A stretch of DNA of 9,144 nt from Leucobacter sp. (GCA_031178565.1 JAPSIU010000097.1:1-9144); one strand, 5' to 3'. Shown: positions 1 through 5,979, counted from the first letter of the stretch. Notes: generated by a model from the sequence alone, not told the origin. Numbers and translations: made by a program.

Positions 1-1
1 C

Positions 2-1051
2 AAGAAGGAGTTCGTCGCGGGCGATCTGCGCAAGTTCAGCACGGCCATCATGCCGATCGCGGCCGCCGCGGGAGGGGTGATCGTTCCCGCGCTGATCTAC
101 ATCGGGATCGTGTGGCAGCTGCCCGAGCTCAGGCACGGGTGGGCGATTCCCACGGCGACGGACATCGCGTTCGCCGTCGCGGTGCTCGCGATCATCGGAT
201 CGCACCTGCCGAGCGGGCTGCGGATCTTCCTCCTCACACTCGCCGTGGTCGACGATCTGATCGCGATCGGCATCATCGCGATCTTCTACACCTCCGGCAT
301 CGAGGTCGTGCCGCTGCTGCTCGCCTTCGCCGTCATCGCGATCTACGGACTCATCGCGCAGCGGCACCGGGAGTTCTTCAGACTCCGCCCCTTCGCCGCG
401 TGGGTGATCCTGCTCCCCCTCGGAGCGGTGGCGTGGGCCCTGATGCACGCCTCGGGCGTCCACGCCACCATCGCCGGCGTCCTGCTCGGCTTCACCATTC
501 CCGTACTCCACCGGAAGAGCGCGAGCGACGAGGCGCAAGCCCGGCCGGGCCTCGCGGAGGAGTTCGAGCACCGCTTCCGGCCACTGTCCGCCGGCCTCGC
601 GGTGCCGGTGTTCGCGTTCTTCGCCGCCGGAGTCTCCGTGGGCGGGTTCGAGGGCATCGGGGCGGCGATGACGCACCCGCTCACGTTCGCGATCATCGCG
701 GCCCTCGTGCTCGGCAAACCGATCGGGATCGTCGCCACGACGTGGGTCATGACGAAGCTCACCCGCAGCAGTCTTGATCCCGACCTGCGATGGATCGACA
801 TGGTCGGCGTCGGGATGCTCGCGGGGATCGGGTTCACCGTGTCCCTCCTGGTCGCCGAGCTCACGTTCGCCGCCGGATCTCACGAGCACGACTACGCGAA
901 GGTCGCGATCCTCACGGCGTCGCTCATCGCGGCCGTCCTCGCCGCCGTCCTGCTGGGCCTGCGCAACCGGCGCTATCGGCGGATCGCGGAGCGCGAGGCC
1001 GTCGACGCCGACAGCGACGGCATCCCCGACGTCTACCAGGGCGACGGCTAG
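2..1051 (+). CDS. nhaA: Na+/H+ antiporter NhaA (5' end missing)
   Basis: Inner-membrane antiporter exchanging Na+ for H+ in pH and sodium homeostasis. The reading frame is open from the left edge, and the residues before the first ATG (at 50; KKEFVAGDLRKFSTAIMP) already match NhaA, so that ATG is internal. About 80 N-terminal residues lie outside the window. Family signatures are clear, numbering from the ATG at 50: PTATDIAFA with the TM4 aspartate at residue 38, LAVVDDLIAIG with the transport aspartate pair at about 68-69, LGKPIGI with the conserved lysine, and GIGFTVSLLVAELTF near the C-terminus. Several hydrophobic helices are evident. The C-terminal cytoplasmic tail ends in an acidic DADSDGIPDVYQ motif resembling a calcium-binding loop, which is unusual for the family. 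The stop overlaps the stop of the convergent chrA gene. Identification is firm. Confidence 0.95.
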   Translation, partial: KKEFVAGDLRKFSTAIMPIAAAAGGVIVPALIYIGIVWQLPELRHGWAIPTATDIAFAVAVLAIIGSHLPSGLRIFLLTLAVVDDLIAIGIIAIFYTSGIEVVPLLLAFAVIAIYGLIAQRHREFFRLRPFAAWVILLPLGAVAWALMHASGVHATIAGVLLGFTIPVLHRKSASDEAQARPGLAEEFEHRFRPLSAGLAVPVFAFFAAGVSVGGFEGIGAAMTHPLTFAIIAALVLGKPIGIVATTWVMTKLTRSSLDPDLRWIDMVGVGMLAGIGFTVSLLVAELTFAAGSHEHDYAKVAILTASLIAAVLAAVLLGLRNRRYRRIAEREAVDADSDGIPDVYQGDG

Positions 1052-2262
1052 AGCGCCCCGGCGAGCGCGAGAAGCGCGCCGCCTCCGGCGCCCGCGAGGA
1101 CGGCGACCCACGCGGGGAGCTTCCACACGGCGAGCAGCAGGAGGCATCCGAGTGCGAGCAGCAGCGAGGCCGGACCCGTCACGCCCGAGAGGAGCACGGG
1201 ATCGTAGAGCGCGGCCGCGAGGATGCCCACGACCGCAGCGTTCGCGCCCGCCATCGCCGAGCGCACCCTCCGCCGGGTTCGCAGCCGGTTCCAGAACGGG
1301 AGCGCCGCGAGCAGCAGGAGCATGCCCGGCAGGAACACCGCGATGAGCGCCAGCCCCGCAGCGGCGATGCCGCCGACCCCGGGTTCCATCTCGGCCCCGA
1401 GATATGCGGCGAAGGTGAAGAGCGGCCCCGGCACGGCTTGAGCGGCGCCGTAACCGGCGAGGAACTGCTCGGGCCCCACCGCCCCGCCGATCGCCGGCTC
1501 GGACTGCAGCAGCGGGAGCACCACGTGTCCGCCGCCGAAGACCAGCGCACCGGCGCGCGTGAAGGCGTCGGCGATCCCGACCCAGGACGAGCGCAGCAGC
1601 TGCGCGCCGATCGGCAGCGCCACGAGCAGCAGGATGAGCACGCCGAGCGCTGCGAGGCCGACCCTGCGGGACACGCCCGCGCCGAGCGCTTCCGCCGAGT
1701 CCGGGGGCGTCGCCCTGCAGACCAGCACCCCGGCGGCGAGTCCCAGGACGATCGCGGCGATCTGCCCCGTGCTCCCGGGGAGCAGCAGCGCGAGCATCGC
1801 CGCGGCGAGGCCGATCAGCGTCCGGCGCGCGTCGGGCGCGAGCGTTCGAGCCATCCCCCAGACGGCGTGTGCCACCACCGCGGCGGCGACCGCCTTCAGC
1901 CCCGCGAGGATCCCGGAGCCGAGATCGCTGTCGAGTGAGACCGCGCCGTAGGAGAACAGCACCAGCAGCACGGCCGACGGCAGGGTGAACGCCAGCCAGG
2001 CCGCGAGGGCGCCGCGGTACCCGCCGCGGATCAGGCCGAGCGCGAAACCGACCTGGCTCGAGGCCGGGCCGGGCAGGAACTGGCAGAGGGCGACGAGCTC
2101 GGCGTACTGCCCCTCGCTCACCCATCTGCGCCGCGCCACGAGCTCCTCGCGGAAGTAGCCGAGGTGCGCGACGGGACCGCCGAAGGAGGTGACGCCGAGC
2201 TTCAGGAACGCGCGGAAGACCTCGAGCGCGCTTCCGCGCTCCGGCGGCCGAGCGGGACCCAT
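1048..2262 (-). CDS. chrA: Chromate efflux transporter ChrA (two CHR domains)
   Basis: Membrane protein of the CHR superfamily, expected to export chromate and so lower its reduction inside the cell. At 404 aa it has the usual long-chain ChrA layout of two homologous CHR halves. The first half (about residues 14-185) has FGGPVAHLGYF at 27-37 and LPGPASSQVG at 63-72. The second (about 205-400) has FGGGHVVLPLL at 242-252 and PGPLFTFAAYLG at 278-289. Many hydrophobic helices flank these motifs. It is the last gene of the ars operon: its ATG overlaps the arsC stop in a TGATG, and its ribosome site (GGAG about 11 nt upstream) is poorly spaced, so coupling to arsC is likely. Expression should therefore follow arsenite through the operon repressor. 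No chromate-specific regulator (chrB or chrR) is visible. The family call is firm; actual chromate resistance is inferred. Confidence 0.93.
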   Translation of the reverse strand: MGPARPPERGSALEVFRAFLKLGVTSFGGPVAHLGYFREELVARRRWVSEGQYAELVALCQFLPGPASSQVGFALGLIRGGYRGALAAWLAFTLPSAVLLVLFSYGAVSLDSDLGSGILAGLKAVAAAVVAHAVWGMARTLAPDARRTLIGLAAAMLALLLPGSTGQIAAIVLGLAAGVLVCRATPPDSAEALGAGVSRRVGLAALGVLILLLVALPIGAQLLRSSWVGIADAFTRAGALVFGGGHVVLPLLQSEPAIGGAVGPEQFLAGYGAAQAVPGPLFTFAAYLGAEMEPGVGGIAAAGLALIAVFLPGMLLLLAALPFWNRLRTRRRVRSAMAGANAAVVGILAAALYDPVLLSGVTGPASLLLALGCLLLLAVWKLPAWVAVLAGAGGGALLALAGAL

Positions 2263-2666
2263 CAGTCGAGCAGCTCCGCCACGAGGTCCTCGATCCTGCG
2301 CCTGATCTCATCGCGGATCGGGCGGACCGCGTCGATCCCCTGCCCCGCCGGATCTTCGAGTTTCCAGTCCTCGTATCTCTTGCCCGGGAAGAACGGGCAC
2401 GCGTCTCCGCAGCCCATCGTGATGACGACGTCCGAGGCCTGCACGGCCTCCGGCGTGAGCACCTTGGGACGTTCCGCGGTGATGTCGATCCCCTCCTCGC
2501 GCATGGCCTCGACGGCGACGGGGTTGATGCGGTCGGCGGGCACCGACCCCGCCGAGCGGACCTCGACGCGGTCGCCGGCGAGCTTCCGGAGGTATCCCGC
2601 CGCCATCTGGGATCTGCCGGCGTTGTGCACGCAGACGAACAGGACGGAGGGGGTGCGATCGGTCAT
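2262..2666 (-). CDS. arsC: Arsenate reductase, low-molecular-weight phosphatase fold (ArsC)
   Basis: Cytoplasmic enzyme reducing arsenate to arsenite, the form exported by Acr3. The 134-residue chain has the LMW protein-tyrosine-phosphatase fold. The P-loop CVHNAGRS at 12-19 has nucleophile Cys12 and Arg18, and the general-acid Asp-Pro is at 105-106. A GCGDACP segment places two more cysteines at 86 and 90. The best-studied actinobacterial homologues (Corynebacterium glutamicum ArsC1/ArsC2) use mycothiol and mycoredoxin, so mycothiol is the likely reductant here. The Cys86/Cys90 spacing differs from the Cys82/Cys89 pair of thioredoxin-linked enzymes. The ATG overlaps the preceding stop in ATGA, and the stop overlaps the chrA ATG. 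It is similar to, but clearly diverged from, the ArsC domain of the upstream fusion gene. A plain tyrosine phosphatase is unlikely given the operon. Confidence 0.94.
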   Translation of the reverse strand: MTDRTPSVLFVCVHNAGRSQMAAGYLRKLAGDRVEVRSAGSVPADRINPVAVEAMREEGIDITAERPKVLTPEAVQASDVVITMGCGDACPFFPGKRYEDWKLEDPAGQGIDAVRPIRDEIRRRIEDLVAELLD

Positions 2667-3691
2667 GAGCGGGTCTTCTTTCCGTCGATGAGGAGGATAT
2701 CGATGAGCGTGCGGACGCGGGCTTCGATGTCGTCCCGGATCGCCTCGGCCCCCTCAGTGGATGCGAGAGCTGGATCGCCCACGGCCCAGTCTTCATAGCG
2801 GACGCCGGGGATGACCGGGCAGACGTCTCCGCACCCCATCGTGACGACCACATCGGCGGCCCGGACGGCGTCGTCGGTGAGCGGTTTCGGGAAGCGCTCG
2901 GCCGACGCCGCTTCGCCCTCGATCCCGGAGAGCAGCGAGCGCACGTGCGGATGCACCTCCGCCGCCGGCGCCGATCCCGCGGAGCGGGCGACGACCCTGC
3001 CCTCCGCGATCCGATTGAGCAGAGCCGCGGCGAGCTGGGACCGGCCGGCGTTCGCCACGCAGACGAACAGCACCTGCGGCGCGGCGCTGTCCCGCTCGCG
3101 GGTGAGATCCGTCAGGCGCTGCCGCGCGAAGCGCTCGGTCAGGGGGATCAGATGCCGGGTGACCCTCGCCGAACGGACGAGGCCGGCGTAGGACTCCCGC
3201 ACGATCGCGAACACCAGCTCGCGGCCCACCCCGGCGAGTTCTGCCGCCAGCTCCTCCGCCAGTCGGGTCACCCGCGCGTCCATGTCGCGCAGGGTCTCGG
3301 TGCGGGCGGCGTCCTCCCCGGCTCGGGCGACGACGACCGGAGCGAACTCGTCGAGCAGCGCCGCGACCGCCCCTCTGCGGCCGGGCGGGATCCGGTACCA
3401 GACCCAGGTGCCCCGTCGTTCGGAGGCGAGAAAGCCGGTGTCCCTGAGCACTCTCAGGTGATGGGAGACGGTGGGCTGGGAGACATCGGCGAGTTCCGCG
3501 AGGTCGCACACGCAGGACTCTCCGCGCGGGTCGGTCGAGATCGCCGACAGCATCCGCAGCCGGAGCGGGTCGGCCAGCGCCTTCAGCGCGCCCGAGAGCG
3601 CGGTGGCCGCGTCGACCGCGATCGCGTGAGCCGCGAGTGCGGGGGCGGGGGCGGGTGTGCAGGCCTCCGCCGTCGCGGCTTCCGCGGCCAT
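2663..3691 (-). CDS. ArsR repressor fused to ArsC arsenate reductase (ArsR-helical linker-ArsC)
   Basis: A 342-residue protein with three parts. Residues about 28-110 are an ArsR/SmtB winged helix: the metal-box SCVCDL at 59-64, the recognition helix SQPTVSHHLRVL at 71-82 and the wing RRGTWVWYR at 92-100. Residues about 135-195 form a charged helical segment like the three-helix-bundle domain preceding ArsC in many actinobacterial arsenate reductases. Residues 207-335 are a complete ArsC: P-loop CVANAGRS with Cys211 and Arg217, GCGDVCP with Cys287/Cys291, and Asp306-Pro307. One chain could thus repress the operon, bind arsenite and make arsenite. The start is ATG at 3691, overlapping the acr3 stop (TGATG) with GAGGG seven nt upstream; an in-frame GTG directly before it is an alternative. 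A Pro/Ala-rich stretch (12-20) precedes the ArsR domain. Longer in-frame sequence upstream is acr3 antiframe and is rejected. Domain calls are firm; dual function is inferred. Confidence 0.93.
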   Translation of the reverse strand: MAAEAATAEACTPAPAPALAAHAIAVDAATALSGALKALADPLRLRMLSAISTDPRGESCVCDLAELADVSQPTVSHHLRVLRDTGFLASERRGTWVWYRIPPGRRGAVAALLDEFAPVVVARAGEDAARTETLRDMDARVTRLAEELAAELAGVGRELVFAIVRESYAGLVRSARVTRHLIPLTERFARQRLTDLTRERDSAAPQVLFVCVANAGRSQLAAALLNRIAEGRVVARSAGSAPAAEVHPHVRSLLSGIEGEAASAERFPKPLTDDAVRAADVVVTMGCGDVCPVIPGVRYEDWAVGDPALASTEGAEAIRDDIEARVRTLIDILLIDGKKTRS

Positions 3692-4800
3692 CACGACACC
3701 CTCGATCCCGAGGCGCCGGGATCCACTCCGAACCAGGCTCTCGCCGCCCGCAGGGAGACGTAGACGAGTCCGACCAGCACGGGCACCTCGATGAGCGGCC
3801 CGACGACCCCGGCGAGCGCCTGCCCCGAGGTCGCTCCGAAGGTGCCGATCGCCACCGCGATGGCGAGTTCGAAGTTGTTGCCCGCGGCGGTGAAGGCGAG
3901 CGCCGCCGAACGCGCGTAGCCGAGGCCGAGGCCCTTGCCGAGCAGGAGCCCTGCGAACCACATGACCCCGAAGTACACGAGCAGGGGCAGCGCGATCCGG
4001 ACGACGTCCAGCGGGTTCGACGCGATCGCGTCGCCCTGCAGCGCGAACAGCAGCACGATCGTGAACAGCAGCCCGTACAGCGCCCAGGGACCGATGACGG
4101 GCAAGAACCTCTCCTCGTACCAGCCGCGCCCCCGATTCCGCTCGCCGATCCAGCGCGACGCGAACCCCGCGACGAGGGGGATGCCGAGGAAGACGAACAC
4201 GTTCAGCGCGATCTGCCACACGGAGACCTCGAGTCCCTGGGTGTCGAGGCCGAGCCAGCCCGGCAGCACCGTCAGATAGAACCAGCCCAGGAACGAGAAG
4301 GCGATCACCTGGAAGATCGAGTTGATCGCCACGAGCACGGCCGTGGCCTCGCGATCGCCGCAGGCGAGGTCGTTCCAGATCACGACCATCGCGATGCAGC
4401 GGGCGAGCCCCACGATGATGAGCCCCGTGCGGTACTCGGGCAGGTCCGGCAGGAACAGCCAGGCGAGGGCGAACATGACCGCCGGTCCGGCGATCCAGTT
4501 CAGGATCAGCGAGGAGACGAGGAGTCTCGTGTCACCCGTGACGGCGGCGATCCTGTCGTACCGGACCTTCGCGAGCACCGGGTACATCATCACCAGGAGG
4601 CCCAGACCGATCGGCACCGAGATCCCCCCGACCTCCAGCCGTGCCAGCAGATCGGAGAGGGCGGGGACGAAGCGGCCCAGCAGGAGCCCGGCGATCATCG
4701 CGAGCGCGATCCAGAGCGGCAGCCACCGATCCAGCGTGGAGAGTCTGCGGGGGGCGGCGGCCCTTGTCTCGGACCGGGCGGGATCGAGCTGTATCGACAT
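3691..4800 (-). CDS. acr3: Arsenite efflux permease Acr3
   Basis: Inner-membrane arsenite exporter of the bile/arsenite/riboflavin transporter superfamily, driven by the membrane potential or proton gradient. The 369 aa give about ten hydrophobic helices, the usual Acr3 size. The essential TM4 cysteine lies in LARCIAMVVIWNDLACGD (Cys135, with a second Cys147). The conserved AGNNFELAIA occurs at 306-315. GPLIEVPVLV at 334-343 carries Glu338, matching the essential TM9 glutamate. The N-terminus (STLDRWLPLWIALAM) is typical of actinobacterial Acr3. It is the first gene of the arsenic operon: its stop overlaps the arsR-arsC start, and no Shine-Dalgarno is visible before its ATG. The gene is intact. 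An ArsB-type carrier is excluded by the motifs. Confidence 0.96.
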   Translation of the reverse strand: MSIQLDPARSETRAAAPRRLSTLDRWLPLWIALAMIAGLLLGRFVPALSDLLARLEVGGISVPIGLGLLVMMYPVLAKVRYDRIAAVTGDTRLLVSSLILNWIAGPAVMFALAWLFLPDLPEYRTGLIIVGLARCIAMVVIWNDLACGDREATAVLVAINSIFQVIAFSFLGWFYLTVLPGWLGLDTQGLEVSVWQIALNVFVFLGIPLVAGFASRWIGERNRGRGWYEERFLPVIGPWALYGLLFTIVLLFALQGDAIASNPLDVVRIALPLLVYFGVMWFAGLLLGKGLGLGYARSAALAFTAAGNNFELAIAVAIGTFGATSGQALAGVVGPLIEVPVLVGLVYVSLRAARAWFGVDPGASGSRVS

Positions 4801-4835
4801 GCGTCTATATTGACTCAGATCTATCCACGACGCAA
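4801..4835 (-). promoter_or_regulatory. Putative leaderless promoter of the ars-chr operon with overlapping operator-like palindrome
   Basis: Reading toward acr3 there is TTGCGT (4830-4835), a 17-nt spacer, CAATAT (4807-4812), six nt, then the acr3 ATG. This spacing suits a sigma-A-type promoter starting transcription at or next to the ATG, which would explain the missing ribosome site. The 12-mer GTCAATATAGAC (4803-4814) covers the -10 element and is symmetric at 10 of 12 positions, so it is a reasonable place for the ArsR-type repressor to bind. The -35 element lies inside the 3' end of the phosphoribosyltransferase gene. Both hexamers are imperfect and this is inferred from the sequence only. 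Confidence 0.45.
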
Positions 4836-5459
4836 ACCTTCGAGGATCTCGATCACCTCGGCATCCTCCACCTGCGTGAAATCGAGGTAGTGCAGGCCCA
4901 CCGACATGAAACTCCGCGGAGCGAGGAGGCAGACGACGGCGTCCGCGTCCTCGAACGAGTCCAGCACATCGGGCGCGGCCACCGGAGCGGCCATCACCAC
5001 GCGCTCCGCGCCGCGCGCACGCGCGATTCGACAGGCGACCCGAGCCGTCGCTCCGGTCGCGATGCCATCGTCCACGACGACCGCCGTGCGCCCCGAGAGC
5101 CCCACAGCCGGGCGCCTCGACCGGAACCGGTCCACCCGCTGCAGCACCTCGGCGCGCTCCCGGCGCTCGACGCGGCGCAGCTCGGCCTCGGAGACTCCCG
5201 CCGCGTCCAGTATGGCGGGGTTCAGCACGATCGCCCCATCCTCACCGACCGCTCCCATCGCCACCTCGTCGTGACCCGGCACGCCGAGCTTGCGCACGAC
5301 CAGCACGTCGAGGGGCGCGTCGATCGCATTCGCGACCTCCGCCGCGACCGGCACGCCGCCCCTCGGCAGGCCGAGAACCACGGGCGAGCCGGGAGGCTCC
5401 TCGCCGATCCTGGCGCCGAGCATTCGCCCAGCCTCGCGCCTGTCCCGGAACCTCTCCAT
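4821..5459 (-). CDS. Type I phosphoribosyltransferase-family protein
   Basis: A 212-residue soluble protein of the PRTase fold. The PRPP-binding loop TAVVVDDGIATGATAR occupies 125-140, with the acidic pair Asp130/Asp131 and the GATA turn. The N-terminal part (VVLGLPRGGVPVAAEVA at 27-43, DVLVVRKLGVPGHDEVAMGA at 51-70) matches a widespread actinobacterial family annotated only as phosphoribosyltransferase, sometimes found fused to a dienelactone-hydrolase-like domain; no such extension is present here. The base substrate is unknown and a regulatory or salvage role cannot be told apart. The start MERFRDRREAG fits the family N-terminus, with GGGGG eight nt upstream as a possible ribosome site. 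The stop lies only 20 nt before acr3 on the same strand, so some read-through into the arsenic operon is possible. Family firm, function open. Confidence 0.88.
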   Translation of the reverse strand: MERFRDRREAGRMLGARIGEEPPGSPVVLGLPRGGVPVAAEVANAIDAPLDVLVVRKLGVPGHDEVAMGAVGEDGAIVLNPAILDAAGVSEAELRRVERRERAEVLQRVDRFRSRRPAVGLSGRTAVVVDDGIATGATARVACRIARARGAERVVMAAPVAAPDVLDSFEDADAVVCLLAPRSFMSVGLHYLDFTQVEDAEVIEILEGLRRG

Positions 5460-5489
5460 GCGAATCGCCCCCGCGCTCCTCTTCCTTCC

Positions 5490-5518
5490 GGTCTACCCTC
5501 CGAGCACGGTCCCGTCAA
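5490..5518 (-). promoter_or_regulatory. Putative promoter of the phosphoribosyltransferase gene
   Basis: On the minus strand TTGACG (5513-5518) is followed by a 17-nt spacer and TAGACC (5490-5495), ending 30 nt before the ATG at 5459. The -35 is close to consensus and the -10 is weak (3 of 6 matches). This is the best candidate in the divergent region for leftward transcription. Confidence 0.4.
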
Positions 5519-5538
5519 GGGCGTTCGGCTCGCCTCCC

Positions 5539-5606
5539 CGCGGGTGCCGGTGCCTCGCAGATGCGAATGTCCCGCGGGTGCCAGTGCCTCGCGGGTACTA
5601 TTGCCT
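5539..5606. repeat. Tandem array of four 17-bp units
   Basis: Four head-to-tail 17-bp units are visible: cgcgggtgccggtgcct (5539-5555), cgcagatgcgaatgtcc (5556-5572), cgcgggtgccagtgcct (5573-5589) and cgcgggtactattgcct (5590-5606). Units 1 and 3 differ at one position, unit 4 at a few, and unit 2 is the most diverged (about 10 of 17). The array ends sharply on both sides. It lies in the divergent noncoding region, about 80 bp from the leftward start at 5459 and 86 bp from the rightward start at 5692. Unit 4 contains TACTAT, which resembles a -10 element for rightward transcription, but no -35 is evident. Function is unknown: repeated protein-binding sites or simple slippage are both possible. 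Confidence 0.8.
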
Positions 5607-5680
5607 ACGGCCGTCGCTCTCTCCGGCGCGCCGAGCACCAGCGCCCGCGCCTCCCCGACACCCGGGCGCCATTCGACACC

Positions 5681-5691
5681 GGAAGGCCGCG
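5681..5691 (+). promoter_or_regulatory. Ribosome binding site fixing the start of the small membrane protein
   Basis: GGAAGG (5681-5686) lies five nt before the ATG at 5692. This supports starting the 82-residue protein here and not in the longer open frame that extends back across the phosphoribosyltransferase gene. Confidence 0.7.
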
Positions 5692-5940
5692 ATGCCAGCA
5701 CCACATCTCCTGCTCGAGACCTCGGACGCGCTCGCCTCGGCAGGAGGCGGCGTCCTCCTCCCCCTCCTGAACCTCGCCGGGCTCGCGCTGCTCGTCGTCG
5801 CCGCGCTCCTCCTGATACGGGACCGGGATCGCCGCTCGATCAAGGCCACCGCCCTCTGGCTCGTACTCATCGTCGTCGTCCCCTTCATCGGGCCCGCCGT
5901 GTTCCTGTACGTCCGATCCCGAAGCGCCCGCGGACGCTGA
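5692..5940 (+). CDS. Small two-helix membrane protein, PLD-nuclease N-terminal (PLDc_N) type
   Basis: An 82-residue integral membrane protein. Hydrophobic helices at about 20-42 and 54-75 are joined by a basic, charged loop (RDRDRRSIKAT). The second helix has the tryptophan, proline and glycine pattern WLVLIVVVPFIGPAVFLYV typical of PLDc_N proteins, where the domain stands alone or precedes a phospholipase-D-like nuclease. No nuclease domain follows, so no enzymatic role should be assumed. The start is supported by GGAAGG five nt upstream and by the family N-terminus; the open frame upstream is antisense to the neighbouring gene. It ends 39 nt before trpF and may share a transcript with it, although a -10-like element sits between them. 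Biological role unknown. Confidence 0.8.
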   Translation: MPAPHLLLETSDALASAGGGVLLPLLNLAGLALLVVAALLLIRDRDRRSIKATALWLVLIVVVPFIGPAVFLYVRSRSARGR

Positions 5941-5950
5941 GCGGGCCCGC

Positions 5951-5979
5951 TACGCTGGAAGACCGGAACGAGGAGCCAC
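5951..5979 (+). promoter_or_regulatory. Likely -10 element and ribosome site of trpF
   Basis: TACGCT (5951-5956) fits the TANNNT -10 pattern common in GC-rich actinomycetes; no convincing -35 is seen. AGGAG (5971-5975) lies four nt before the trpF ATG. The perfect 12-bp palindrome AGCGGGCCCGCT (5940-5951) abuts the -10 and could be an operator, or chance in GC-rich DNA. Confidence 0.4.

Noticed and set aside
50..52. ATG at 50 as the nhaA start
   Set aside because: The frame is open to the left edge and encodes conserved NhaA sequence before this methionine.
343..864. Antisense open frame over nhaA and many similar overlapping frames
   Set aside because: Mirror frames are expected at this GC content; they have no domains, no ribosome sites and overlap firmly identified genes.
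2663..4219. A 518-residue version of the ArsR-ArsC protein with a 176-residue N-terminal extension
   Set aside because: The extension lies wholly over acr3 in another frame and has no domain; the TGATG overlap with GAGGG upstream supports the start at 3691.
5539..5606. 17-bp repeats as a CRISPR array
   Set aside because: Units are directly adjacent with no spacers, are too short, and no cas genes are present.
5290..5691. N-terminal extension of the small membrane protein to 216 residues
   Set aside because: It runs antisense through the phosphoribosyltransferase gene and the repeat array and looks non-biological; GGAAGG before 5692 marks the real start.
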